Part shown: positions 1 to 8,537 of the stretch, one piece after another
Layout: the number at the start of each line of letters is the position of its first letter
Numbering within the stretch: the stretch's first letter is position 1
NCBI RefSeq assembly: GCF_029626225.1
Contig: NZ_JARUBP010000001.1
Span: 5,270,001-5,334,000 of the forward strand
DNA length: 64,000 nucleotides
Reading direction: 5' to 3'
Origin: Asanoa sp. WMMD1127
GTDB lineage: Bacteria; Actinomycetota; Actinomycetes; Mycobacteriales; Micromonosporaceae
Notes under the pieces: generated by a model
The model's database searches: none
Seen by the model: the letters and a program-made list of their open reading frames with translations, nothing else
What the model was told of the DNA's origin: nothing
Made by a program: the position numbers and the translations under genes

Positions 1-732
1 CTCGGCCGGGAGGTCCGGGTCGTTGCCGACCAGAGCGCGCCAGTCGTCAACGAGCTCGGTGCGGTGGACCAGGGCGGCCCGGGCCGGGATCCCGCCGTTG
101 GCGGCCCGCCGCGCCACGCCGCGGTGGCGGGACAGGAACTCGTGGTAGCCGGCCGCCAGGTCGTCGATGCGCCAGGCGGACTCGAGGCGGGTCCGTCCGC
201 CGGGGAGCAGCTCGAGGTCGCGGGTCCGCAGCACGACCGCGTCGGTGACGCCCAGCTCGCGCAGCTGCTCGCGGGCCTCGTCGAACCGGTCGTGCGGGCT
301 GACCCAGGTGCCGTCGTAGAGCGGCCAGAAGGTCAGCCAGCGCAGCCGGGCCCGGAGCAGCCGGCGTTGGCTGGCGTCGTCGAGAGGGAGCGTGAACGCG
401 ATCAGCGTCCAGACCCCGTCCCAGGCGGCCTCGTCGGTGCTGGCGAAGATCCGGCGGGCCCCGCGGCGCAACAGCTGCGACCCCGGCTCGGTCAGCCGGT
501 AGCTGGTGCGGCGACCGTCCTTGGTCCGCTCGATCAGCCCGCGCTGTGTCAACCGGCTCAGCGTCGCCCGCGCGTTCGCCGGGGCGATGCCGAACTCGGC
601 CAGGGCCGCGACCAGGCCGCCGGACGGCAACGGCGCCCGGCCTGGCTGCCAGTAGTCGCCGAGCAGCGTCACCAGCAGCCGTTGCGCCCGGGCCCGCCCG
701 ATCGCCGGCCGACCCGCCCGCGACGTCGTCAT
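1..732 (-). CDS. PaaX-family transcriptional regulator (3' end outside window)
   Basis: Read from ATG at 732, the frame stays open for 244 codons to the window edge, so the C-terminus is missing. The N-terminus (about residues 8-85) is a winged helix of the PaaX type: RAQRLLVTLLGDYW, then an ANARATLSRL recognition helix and a GRRTSYRLTEPG wing. It is followed by the PaaX central domain (DEAAWDGVWTLIAF). PaaX represses phenylacetate catabolism in other bacteria; here no paa genes are visible, so the regulated pathway is unknown. No strong ribosome binding site precedes the ATG. The antisense open frames are shadows. Confidence 0.85.
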   Translation of the reverse strand, partial: MTTSRAGRPAIGRARAQRLLVTLLGDYWQPGRAPLPSGGLVAALAEFGIAPANARATLSRLTQRGLIERTKDGRRTSYRLTEPGSQLLRRGARRIFASTDEAAWDGVWTLIAFTLPLDDASQRRLLRARLRWLTFWPLYDGTWVSPHDRFDEAREQLRELGVTDAVVLRTRDLELLPGGRTRLESAWRIDDLAAGYHEFLSRHRGVARRAANGGIPARAALVHRTELVDDWRALVGNDPDLPAE

Positions 733-780
733 CCTTGAGAAGCTACCGTCCGGCTGCCGTCTGGAGCGATGACCCAGCGA

Positions 781-810
781 CGTGGGCCCTGGAGAGTTCC
801 AGGGCCCACG
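781..810 (-). terminator. 13-bp perfect hairpin, probable terminator
   Basis: The arms CGTGGGCCCTGGA and TCCAGGGCCCACG pair perfectly around a 4-base loop. There is no T-run, as is usual in actinomycetes. It lies just left of the IS element that is inserted at the stop codon of the large minus-strand gene starting at 5995. I infer it was that gene's terminator before the insertion moved it about 930 bp away. It could instead serve the PaaX promoter region. Confidence 0.6.
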
Positions 811-821
811 TCCTGAATCGA

Positions 822-1754
822 CTAGGGCGTGTCCTGGCGATCATCGGAGCCAGATCAACGCGGCGACGAGGAGCAGGCTTGACCGGTAGAGGGCGGCGCG
901 TTTGGCGAAGCGGGTGGCCAAGGCACGCCATTGTTTGAGCCGGTTGAAGCAGCGTTCCACGACGTTGCGTTGTCGGTAGACGTGCGGGTCGAACGTGGGT
1001 GGGCGTCCGCCGCGGCTGCCTTTGGCAGCCCGGCGGGCGACCTGGTCGGACCGTTCCGGGATGGTGTGTGGGATACCGCGCCGGCGTAGCCCGCTGCGGG
1101 TCGGGTCATGGGCGTAGGCCTTGTCCGCGATCAGCATCCGCGGCTTCTTACGCGCCCGACCGCGTCCAGACGTGTGGACCGCGATGGCGTCCAGCAGCGG
1201 GAACAACAGCGGATTGTCACCGGCTTGCCCGGCGGTCAGCAACACCGACAACGGCCGCCCGCGGCCGTCGACCGCGAGGTGGATTTTGGTGCTCAGGCCG
1301 CCCCGGGACCGGCCCAACGCCTCACCATCCGCCGCTGGTATGGCCACACCACCGGCAGATCCCCTTTTTTGCGTGCCCCGGCGGCGTGCTGGTGGGCACG
1401 CACAACACTGGAGTCCACGCTGATGATCCATTCGACTGGTTGGCCGTCGTCGTAGACCTGCGCCCGGGCCAGGATCAGTTCCCAGGTGCCGTCCGTGGTC
1501 CACCGCCGCAGCCGCTCGTGGCAGGTTTTCCACGGCCCGTAGCGTTCCGGCAAATCCCGCCAGGGCGCCCCGGTCCGCAACTTCCACAAGATCCCGTTGA
1601 TCACCTGACGGTGATCACGCCACCGCCCGGACCGACGACCAGGCTCGGGCAGCAACGGCCCGATCACCGCCCAAGCCTTGTCCGTCAACTCACCACGACC
1701 TACACCCGACACATCAACCAGAAACGATCAACTGATCGCCAGGACACGCCCTAG
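822..1754 (-). mobile_element. IS5-family (IS427-like) insertion sequence A
   Basis: The ends, 822-843 and 1733-1754, form a perfect 22-bp inverted repeat including CTAG at each outer edge; one CTAG is presumably the duplicated target. The element is about 0.93 kb and carries one transposase split over two frames on the minus strand. The orfB stop codon lies inside the left inverted repeat. The right-hand CTAG is also the TAG stop codon of the neighbouring gene, so the insertion is at a gene end and did not shorten that protein. Confidence 0.92.
841..1712 (-). CDS. IS5-family DDE transposase, orfA/orfB with -1 frameshift
   Basis: orfA runs from GTG at 1712 to 1293 (139 aa; DUF4096-type N-terminus, LTDKAWAVIGPLLP) and carries the first catalytic Asp in SVDSSVVRAHQHAAG. 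orfB, open from 1587 to 841, carries the second Asp (IADKAY) and the Glu (QRNVVERCFNRLKQW). The frames join by a -1 shift at a run of six A residues (minus strand, 1370-1365), in orfA read as AAA AAA GGG. This is a common arrangement for IS427-type transposases and suggests programmed frameshifting and an active element, not decay. Confidence 0.9.
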
Positions 1755-4700
1755 CGCCGGCCCGCGTACAGCTGGGTCACGTGCTCGGCGTTGAGCTCGT
1801 AGCCGTAGAGCCGGAAGTCGTCGATGAGCCCGTCGAACCGTGGGTCTCCCCAACTCGTCCCACCGAGGAAGTTGGCCGTGGTGCTGCCGCCCACCCCGAC
1901 GTTGCCGATGCCGATGGGGAAGTCGGAGCGGGTGGCGTGCAGCACGCCGTTGAAATAGATCTTCGCCGTCGAGCCGCTCATCGTGAACACCACGTGGGTC
2001 CACTGGTTGAGCGGCAGGTCCCTTCCTGCGCCGAGGAGGAGCCGTTCCTGCGCCGGCGCCCCCGCCGCCTTGAACGTGGCCCCGAACCCGGTGGTTCCGC
2101 TGTTCGTCGCCGACTGGAGCAGGAAGAACGTGTCGGTGCTGCTGCCGATCTGCAGCAACGGCACCCAGTTCGGCAGCGTGTCCGGGCGGGCCCAGAAGGA
2201 GACGGTGAACTGGTTGGTCAGCCCGGCCTGGATGTTGTTGGGCAGCCTGACCTCGTTGCCCGAGGTCGCGGCGCCGCCCGGCAGGTTGACCGCGCTGCCG
2301 ATCCGGCCGGCGGCCCAGGACGCGGTGGCCGGCAGCGTCGCCGCACCGAGAGACGTCCTGGTGCCCGAGTTCCCGGCGGCGGTGCCGGTGTTCTCGTCGA
2401 ACGTGTAGCGGACGGCGTTGCCCTCGTTGTACATCGCCGCCACGTCCGCGGCGGTCAGCGTGGACGTGTAGACCCGTACGTCGTCGATCAGACCGTCGAA
2501 CGCGGCGTCGGGGTATCCGTTGCGGCCCAGCCAGTTGTTGGCCGTCGGGCCGACGGCGGTCATGTCGACCGTCAGGTCGGCCCGGCTCGCGATCGCCACG
2601 CCGTTGAGGTACAGCGTGCCGATCGAGCCCTGGCGGGTGAAGGCCACGTGGTTCCACTGGTTGGCGACGACGTCCTGGGCCGGGCTGGCGTACACCCGCT
2701 CCTCGGGGCCGGTCTTGCCCTTGAAGGTCGCGGCCAGGCCGGTGCTCCCGGAAGCCTGCGTCTGCATCTGGATCTGGAAGTAGCTTCCGGCGGAGCCGAG
2801 GCCGTCTCCAATGTGGAACAGGCCGGTCCAGTTGTTCTTGGTGTCCGGGCGCACCCAGAACCCGGTGGTGAAGTTCGCCGCGTTCTGCAGCAGGTTGTCC
2901 GGCAGGTCCACCGCGTTGGCCGTGCTGCCGCCGGGCAGGTTGACCGCCTTGCCGATGATGCCGTTGGTGGACCAGCCCGTGGTGCCGGTCAGGACGGCCG
3001 CGCCCGGCCCACCGGCGCCACCGGTATTGGCGGCCGAGGTGCCCTGGCCCTCCTCGAACTCGTAGCGGACCGGGACACCGACGGGTGTCGGCGGCGGGTC
3101 GTCGCCCACGACCACCAGGTCGTCGATCATCAGGCCGGCGCCCGTTCCCGGACCCCTCAGCGTGAGGGTCTGCGTGGCCGTCGCCGCCGTGAAGGTGCCG
3201 ACGTACGTGCCGTAGGCGCCGGTCGAGGGCAGGCCGGTCGTGGCGGTGATGGTGGCGTTCAGGTTGCCGACCGTCAGGTTGGCCGTCGCCGCGCCGGCGC
3301 CCGCGGCGGACCGGCTGTCGCGGGCGTAGCGCAGTGACACCCGGTACGTGGTCCCCGGTGTCAGCGAGCTGAGTGTGCGTCTGACGGCGCCCGCGTTGCC
3401 CAGGCTGAGCTGGTAGCCGGTGAGCCCGAGGCCACCCTGGCCGGAAACCGTGCCGCGGACCAGCTGGACCTGGCTGTCGACCGTCCACGGCGACATCCGG
3501 GTGTTGCCGGCGGCGACGTCGACGGTCGCCGGCGGGTTGGCCGTGCGCCACTCCGCGGGCAGGCGCGGGTACTCGAACTGGTCGACGACCCGGGGGTTGA
3601 GCTGGCTCAGCTTGACCGCCGGGTCGACCTTCAGGATCTTCGCGATCGACGGCGTGCCGGCCGAGTCCCAGACGAACAGCATGTAGGAACCGGGAGGCGC
3701 GTAGGTGCCGTTGGCCGGCGCGTTGACGGTGACCGTGCTGCCGGACTGGCTGAACGCCAGGTCCTGGAAGTTCTGGTCGTTGTTGAAGCCGTGCGTCACC
3801 GAGCCGTTGCGGACCAGCGTGACCCGCGAGACGGTGCCGGACGTGGTGATGCCGAAGCTGCCGTTGTAGCCGATGGTGGCGGGCGCGGTGTTGATCACCG
3901 GGCGCGGGGCGGGCTGGTCGCCGTTGAACAGGTACGCGGGGGAGTAGTACTCGACGTCCGTGTAGTTGCGCGGGCCCGGGGTGCCGCCACCGCCCATCAT
4001 CACGCGACCGTCGGGCAGGAGCAGCGCGGCGGAATGATAGAGCCGGGCGTGCTCGTACGGCACGGCGACCTCGGTCCAGGTCCCGGAGTCCGGATCCCAG
4101 ATCTCGGCGTTCGTGACGTACCCACCGTTGCCGTTGTTCTCGCGGCCGCCACCGGTGACCAGCACGTCGCCGTCGGGCAGGACCGTCGAGGTCGCCCAGT
4201 GGCGCTGGTACTTCATCGGCCTGGTCGCCGTGACGACCGGGCTGGCCGTGCCGCCGGTGATGTCGACGGTGAAGCCGGCGCGCGCGCCGTCGGGGCCGCC
4301 GCCGTTGGCCCACCAGCCACCGCCGACCTGCAGGATCTTGCCGGGGCGGTACATGGTGGCCGTGGACGTCGCACCGACCGGGTTGCCGTTCGCGCCCTGG
4401 TTGGCGATGGCGGCGGGCAGCGTGCCGCGCAGCGTGACCTGTCCGGTGCCGCCGTTAGCCGCGGGGTTGAGCTCGTACATCTGGGTGCCGGTGATGTTGA
4501 ACAGGGTGCCGCTGCCGGGAGCCACGAACGCCCGGGGGTACCACCAGCGGTTCTCGTCCTGGCCGGCGTGGTCGGACCCGCCGTCGCCGTACGCCGCCGG
4601 GCTGCGGGCGCCGTCGAGCGTCTTCCAGCCCGACCCCGACTGCGGGGTGTAGATCTCCGGGGTGAGGACACCGGGTCCACCCGGGCCGCCGCGGAGGCTG

Positions 4701-5995
4701 CCGCCCTGGACCACGATGTCGCCGTTGGGCATGGTGGTGCCGGTCGGGTACCACCGGGGATAGTTCATAGGGGCCTTGTTCTGCAGCCCGTTGTTGGTGG
4801 AGTAGCTGGTGACGCCGATCGCGGCGTCGTTCGGGCTGTTGCCGCCGAGTCCGTCGTCGCCGCCGACCGTCATCGTCGAGTGGTCGTGCGGGTTCTGCAC
4901 CTGCATCGCGCAGAACAGGTCGGTGTAGGTGGTGTTCGGCAGTATCCCGGCCCGCAGGTTGGCGAGGTTACGCGGCTGGGCCGGATCCCAGATGTCCACC
5001 TCCATCTGGCCGCCCTGGGTGAGCGAGCTGTCGCCGGTCCAGTCGTACGGCGTGGCGTCGGTGCTCCAGCCTCCGACGCTGCCGAACGACTGCACCTTGC
5101 CGTCGGAGGTCAGCGACATGTTGATGGGCACCAGCGGCCACGGCGTGACACCACTCCACGCGCCGGCCCGGTCCTTCACCGGCGGCGAGCAGTCGGCGGG
5201 CAGCAGCCCCGCGGCGTACGCGAGACCGTTCTTCATCTGGGCGCGCATGTAGGACTCGGCGTAGGCGGTGCCCTCGTGGCCCATCGAGGTGTACCAGGAC
5301 CGGCCGGAGTCGATCTTCTGGCACCAGGTGACCGGGTGCGAGGTGCCCTGCCGGCCGCCGCCGTACGACGACTCGTCGGCCTCGATCAGGGTCCGGACGT
5401 TGGGCGCCGGGTTGACCACCCAGTCGTACCACTCGTCGCTGCGGGTGAGCGAGGCGGTCACGCCCTGGGTGAGCGGGTGGCCGGTGTCCCTGACGAACAC
5501 CCGGCCCGGCCGGACGCCGGGGTCCTCCGGATGTCCCTCGGAGGCGGCGCCGACCAGCCGGGCGTAGAACGGGTTGACGTCATGCTCGCTCTCGCCGACC
5601 GACCAACCGGTGTAGTGCAGGCCCATGAAGCCGCCGCCACCGCGGATGTAGGACTCGAGAGCGGTGCGCTGCGCCACGTTGAACAGCACTCCACCGGTCT
5701 GCGCGAAGACCACGGTGTCGCGGGCGGCGAGGTTGGCGGTGTTGAAGACCGCGGGGTCGTCGGTCTCCTGGATCTCCACCGGCTGGTTGTACTGCGTGCC
5801 GAGCTGGGCGGCCAGGTCGCGCACGGCCTGCCGGGCCTGCACGTTCGAGGCGTGGAAGTTGGGCTTGTAGAACAAGAGGACGTTGAGCCGGCCGTCGTCG
5901 ACGGCGGCGGCCCGGGCGGCGGCGGGAACCGCCAACCCGGCGACGACGAGCATCAGGGCGAGAAGGGAGTGGGCAGACCTGCGGGGCACTTTCAT
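1751..5995 (-). CDS. Secreted ThuA / copper-radical-oxidase-like propeller / double LamG protein
   Basis: A 1414-aa exported protein with signal peptide (residues 1-30, cut after AAARA). Domains: ThuA-like (about 37-265; GGGGFMGLHYTGW), a kelch propeller with C-terminal DUF1929 domain resembling galactose/glyoxal oxidases (about 280-790), a jelly-roll-like segment (about 805-970), and two LamG/concanavalin-like domains (about 978-1190 and 1198-1410). The radical-copper residues appear present: Cys362 (FCA), Tyr416 (RWYPT), Tyr653-His654 (LYHSA) and His735 (VTHGFN). ATG 5995 has GAGGGAGC upstream. It is the last gene of the sugar operon, 70 bp after the dehydrogenase. Inference: an extracellular carbohydrate-binding oxidase. 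The stop TAG overlaps the IS end. Confidence 0.88.
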   Translation of the reverse strand: MKVPRRSAHSLLALMLVVAGLAVPAAARAAAVDDGRLNVLLFYKPNFHASNVQARQAVRDLAAQLGTQYNQPVEIQETDDPAVFNTANLAARDTVVFAQTGGVLFNVAQRTALESYIRGGGGFMGLHYTGWSVGESEHDVNPFYARLVGAASEGHPEDPGVRPGRVFVRDTGHPLTQGVTASLTRSDEWYDWVVNPAPNVRTLIEADESSYGGGRQGTSHPVTWCQKIDSGRSWYTSMGHEGTAYAESYMRAQMKNGLAYAAGLLPADCSPPVKDRAGAWSGVTPWPLVPINMSLTSDGKVQSFGSVGGWSTDATPYDWTGDSSLTQGGQMEVDIWDPAQPRNLANLRAGILPNTTYTDLFCAMQVQNPHDHSTMTVGGDDGLGGNSPNDAAIGVTSYSTNNGLQNKAPMNYPRWYPTGTTMPNGDIVVQGGSLRGGPGGPGVLTPEIYTPQSGSGWKTLDGARSPAAYGDGGSDHAGQDENRWWYPRAFVAPGSGTLFNITGTQMYELNPAANGGTGQVTLRGTLPAAIANQGANGNPVGATSTATMYRPGKILQVGGGWWANGGGPDGARAGFTVDITGGTASPVVTATRPMKYQRHWATSTVLPDGDVLVTGGGRENNGNGGYVTNAEIWDPDSGTWTEVAVPYEHARLYHSAALLLPDGRVMMGGGGTPGPRNYTDVEYYSPAYLFNGDQPAPRPVINTAPATIGYNGSFGITTSGTVSRVTLVRNGSVTHGFNNDQNFQDLAFSQSGSTVTVNAPANGTYAPPGSYMLFVWDSAGTPSIAKILKVDPAVKLSQLNPRVVDQFEYPRLPAEWRTANPPATVDVAAGNTRMSPWTVDSQVQLVRGTVSGQGGLGLTGYQLSLGNAGAVRRTLSSLTPGTTYRVSLRYARDSRSAAGAGAATANLTVGNLNATITATTGLPSTGAYGTYVGTFTAATATQTLTLRGPGTGAGLMIDDLVVVGDDPPPTPVGVPVRYEFEEGQGTSAANTGGAGGPGAAVLTGTTGWSTNGIIGKAVNLPGGSTANAVDLPDNLLQNAANFTTGFWVRPDTKNNWTGLFHIGDGLGSAGSYFQIQMQTQASGSTGLAATFKGKTGPEERVYASPAQDVVANQWNHVAFTRQGSIGTLYLNGVAIASRADLTVDMTAVGPTANNWLGRNGYPDAAFDGLIDDVRVYTSTLTAADVAAMYNEGNAVRYTFDENTGTAAGNSGTRTSLGAATLPATASWAAGRIGSAVNLPGGAATSGNEVRLPNNIQAGLTNQFTVSFWARPDTLPNWVPLLQIGSSTDTFFLLQSATNSGTTGFGATFKAAGAPAQERLLLGAGRDLPLNQWTHVVFTMSGSTAKIYFNGVLHATRSDFPIGIGNVGVGGSTTANFLGGTSWGDPRFDGLIDDFRLYGYELNAEHVTQLYAGRR

Positions 5996-6025
5996 CAGAG
6001 CTCCCTCGAGGTACGGCTGACGTGA

Positions 6026-6043
6026 CAGTGAGGACGGTCACTG
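6026..6043. promoter_or_regulatory. Short inverted repeat in the gap before the ThuA-oxidase gene
   Basis: CAGTGA, six bases, TCACTG lies in the only sizeable gap (5996-6065) in the distal part of the operon. It could be an operator or an mRNA processing/attenuation hairpin that separates expression of the secreted protein from the transport genes. Only the symmetry is seen; no function is shown. Confidence 0.25.
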
Positions 6044-6065
6044 CCACTGATGGGCTGTCCCGAAA

Positions 6066-7553
6066 TCAACGCAGCTCGGCGATGACGGTCTTGAGCTCGG
6101 TGTAGTCGTCCAGGCCGAACGAGCCGAGCTCGCGGCCCCAACCCGACTGCTTGAAGCCGCCGCGGGGCAGGGTGACGTCGTCGGCGTGCCACGTGTTGAG
6201 CCACACCGTTCCGGCCCGCAGTCGGGCGCCGACCCGATGCGCCGTGCCGATGTCGGTGGACCAGACGCCCGCGGCAAGGCCGTACACCGTGTTGTTCGCG
6301 GCCGCGACGCCCTCGTCCTCGGTGTCGAACGGGATCGCGGTCACGACCGGGCCGAAGATCTCGTCGGTCTGCACCGCCATCCCCTCGTCGACGCCGGTGA
6401 TCAGGGTCGGCTGCACGAAGAAGCCGCGGTCACCGACCCGGTCGACGCTTCCGGCGGTCAGCACCGCGCCGTCGCGGACCGCACCGCGGATGTAGCCGAG
6501 CACCTTCTCGTGCTGCTCCTGCGAGACCAGGGGACCCATCTGCGAGGCGGGGTCGAACCCGTCGCCCACCTTGATCGCGGCGGCGGCCGCCGACACCCCC
6601 TCGACGACCTGGTCGAAGACGCCGCGCTGGACGTACAGGCGTGAGCCGTTGACGCAGCACTGCCCCTCGTTGAAGTAGCCGCCCAGCACCGCGCCGGCGA
6701 TGGCCGCCTCGATGTCCGCGTCGGCGAAGATGATGTTGGGCGCCTTGCCGCCGAGCTCGAGGGAGACCTTCTTCAAGTTGCCGGCGGCCGCCGCGGCGAT
6801 CTTCTTGCCGACCTCGGTGCTGCCGGTGAAGGCCACCTTGTCGACACCGTCGTGCGCGACCAGCGCGGCGCCGGTGTCGCCGAAGCCGGGCAGCACGTTG
6901 ACGACGCCGGCCGGCACGCCGGCCTCGAGCAGCAGCTCACCGAGGCGCAGCGCGGTCAGCGGCGTCTGCTCGGCCGGCTTGAGGATGACCGTGTTGCCCG
7001 CGGTGATCGCTGGGATGATCTTGAAGCAGGCCATCAGCAGGGGGAAGTTCCACGGCACGATGCCGGCCACGACGCCGACCGGCTCGCGGCGCGTGTAGGC
7101 GTGGAACTCGCGACCCGGCACGGACATCGGGATGGTGGTGCCCTCCATCTTGGTCGCCCAGCCGGCGAAGTACCGGAAGAGCTCGGCGGAGGTCGCGATG
7201 TCGCCGTCCCGGGCCGCCTCGACGCGTTTGCCGTTGTCGAGGGCCTCGAGCTGGGCGAGCTCGTCGGCGTGGGCCTCGATCAGGTCGCCGATGCGCCAGA
7301 GCAGGTGCGAGCGGTCGCGCGGGGTCATCCTCGACCAGGGCGAGCGGGACTCGAACGCCGCGCGCGCCGCCCCGACCGCACGGTCCACGTCGACGTTCGA
7401 CGCGTACGCGACCTGGACCAGTTCCTCCTCGGTCGACGGGTTGACGGTGGCGAAGGTCCGGCCGTCCTTCGCGTCCACCCACTCACCGTCGATGAGCAGC
7501 TGCTTCGGCGAGGACAGGAACGAGCGGACGGCGGGCAGGAGCGCGGAGTTCAT
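6066..7553 (-). CDS. NAD(P)-dependent aldehyde dehydrogenase (betaine-aldehyde-dehydrogenase-like)
   Basis: A 495-aa member of the aldehyde dehydrogenase superfamily, full length. Catalytic features: PWNFP (167-171), FTGSTEVG (242-249), general base Glu266 in LELGGK, nucleophile Cys300 in NEGQCC. The start ATG has GGAAGG 6 bases upstream. It lies 18 bp after the permease gene and belongs to the kdu/transporter operon. The cluster suggests it oxidises an aldehyde intermediate of sugar-acid breakdown (a semialdehyde is plausible), but the substrate cannot be read from the sequence. Confidence 0.9.
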   Translation of the reverse strand: MNSALLPAVRSFLSSPKQLLIDGEWVDAKDGRTFATVNPSTEEELVQVAYASNVDVDRAVGAARAAFESRSPWSRMTPRDRSHLLWRIGDLIEAHADELAQLEALDNGKRVEAARDGDIATSAELFRYFAGWATKMEGTTIPMSVPGREFHAYTRREPVGVVAGIVPWNFPLLMACFKIIPAITAGNTVILKPAEQTPLTALRLGELLLEAGVPAGVVNVLPGFGDTGAALVAHDGVDKVAFTGSTEVGKKIAAAAAGNLKKVSLELGGKAPNIIFADADIEAAIAGAVLGGYFNEGQCCVNGSRLYVQRGVFDQVVEGVSAAAAAIKVGDGFDPASQMGPLVSQEQHEKVLGYIRGAVRDGAVLTAGSVDRVGDRGFFVQPTLITGVDEGMAVQTDEIFGPVVTAIPFDTEDEGVAAANNTVYGLAAGVWSTDIGTAHRVGARLRAGTVWLNTWHADDVTLPRGGFKQSGWGRELGSFGLDDYTELKTVIAELR

Positions 7554-7571
7554 GGTGGCCTTCCGTAGGAG

Positions 7572-8537
7572 TTATTTGACGGTCGAGACTTTCGAGCGGT
7601 CGAGGGTGAGCGCGACCGCGACGACGATGATCGCGCCGTACAGGATCTGCTCGTACGCGGAGGGCACGCCGACGATCGGCAGGCCCACCCGCAGCAGCGT
7701 CACGACGAGCGCGCCGGCGAAGCTGCGCCACACGCTGCCGTGGCCACCGGTGATGGCGGTGCCGCCGACCACGATCGCCGCTACCGCGGGCAGCAGCAGG
7801 TTGTCGGCCATCGTGGGGCCGCCGCTGAACTGCCGCGACACCAGCATGACCGCGGCGAGCCCGGCGCAGGCGCCCGAGACGCAGAACGCACCGATCTTGA
7901 CCAGGTCGACCGGTGTGCCGGCGAGCCGCGCGGCCGACTCGGAGTAGCCGGTGGCCGAGATCCAGCTCCGCAGCGGGGTCACCTTGAGGACCACGGCGAT
8001 CAGGGCGACGACGATGATCGCGACAGCGGCCGACATCGGCACGTAGCCGCCGAGATAGAGGTCGAGCCAGTGGATCGTCGAGTCGTCCACGACCCGCACC
8101 GTGCCGGCGCCGGAGACCACCAGGGCGACCGCGGACAGGATCGCCATCCCGCCCAGGGTGACGATGAACGACGGAATCCGCAGCAGCACGTGCGCGACCC
8201 CCTGCACCGCGCCGATCGCCGCGGCGACCAGGATGACGGCCGGTGTGGCCAGGCCACCGAGATCCGGCAGCCACAGGGCCAGGAAGACGGTCGACAGCGA
8301 GGCCAACGCCGCGATGGACAGGTCGATGCCACCGCAGAGCACGACCAGCGTCGCACCCGCGGCCAGCACGATGAGCGGAGCGGCGGTCCGCGCCACCGCG
8401 ATCAGGCTCCGCTGCGTCAGGAAGTCCGGGTCGGCGACGGTGAGGGCGGCGACCAGCGCCGCCAGGGCGATGAGCGGCATGAGCCCGGTGAGCCGGTGGA
8501 CCCGGACGGTGGTGGGCATGGCGACGTGAGTGCTCAC
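7572..8537 (-). CDS. Sugar ABC transporter permease (CUT2/RbsC type)
   Basis: A 321-aa membrane protein of the BPD_transp_2 family, with hydrophobic segments throughout and the conserved cytoplasmic stretch [21 protein letters not shown]. The start is taken as the GTG at 8537, which forms a GTGA overlap with the stop of the ATPase gene; an ATG six codons later is possible. It is the second of two different permeases in this transporter, an arrangement also seen in rhamnose (RhaPQ) and AI-2 (LsrCD) importers, implying a heterodimeric channel. Confidence 0.88.
   Translation of the reverse strand: MSTHVAMPTTVRVHRLTGLMPLIALAALVAALTVADPDFLTQRSLIAVARTAAPLIVLAAGATLVVLCGGIDLSIAALASLSTVFLALWLPDLGGLATPAVILVAAAIGAVQGVAHVLLRIPSFIVTLGGMAILSAVALVVSGAGTVRVVDDSTIHWLDLYLGGYVPMSAAVAIIVVALIAVVLKVTPLRSWISATGYSESAARLAGTPVDLVKIGAFCVSGACAGLAAVMLVSRQFSGGPTMADNLLLPAVAAIVVGGTAITGGHGSVWRSFAGALVVTLLRVGLPIVGVPSAYEQILYGAIIVVAVALTLDRSKVSTVK

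Noticed and set aside
1983-3065. Several 80-140-codon plus-strand frames inside the LamG region
   Set aside because: They are regularly spaced shadows of repeated LamG codons on the opposite strand.
3791-6025. Long plus-strand open frame of 744 codons opposite the ThuA-oxidase gene
   Set aside because: It is antisense to a gene with clear domains and signal peptide; composition is Arg/Gly/Val-rich as expected from GC-rich shadow frames.
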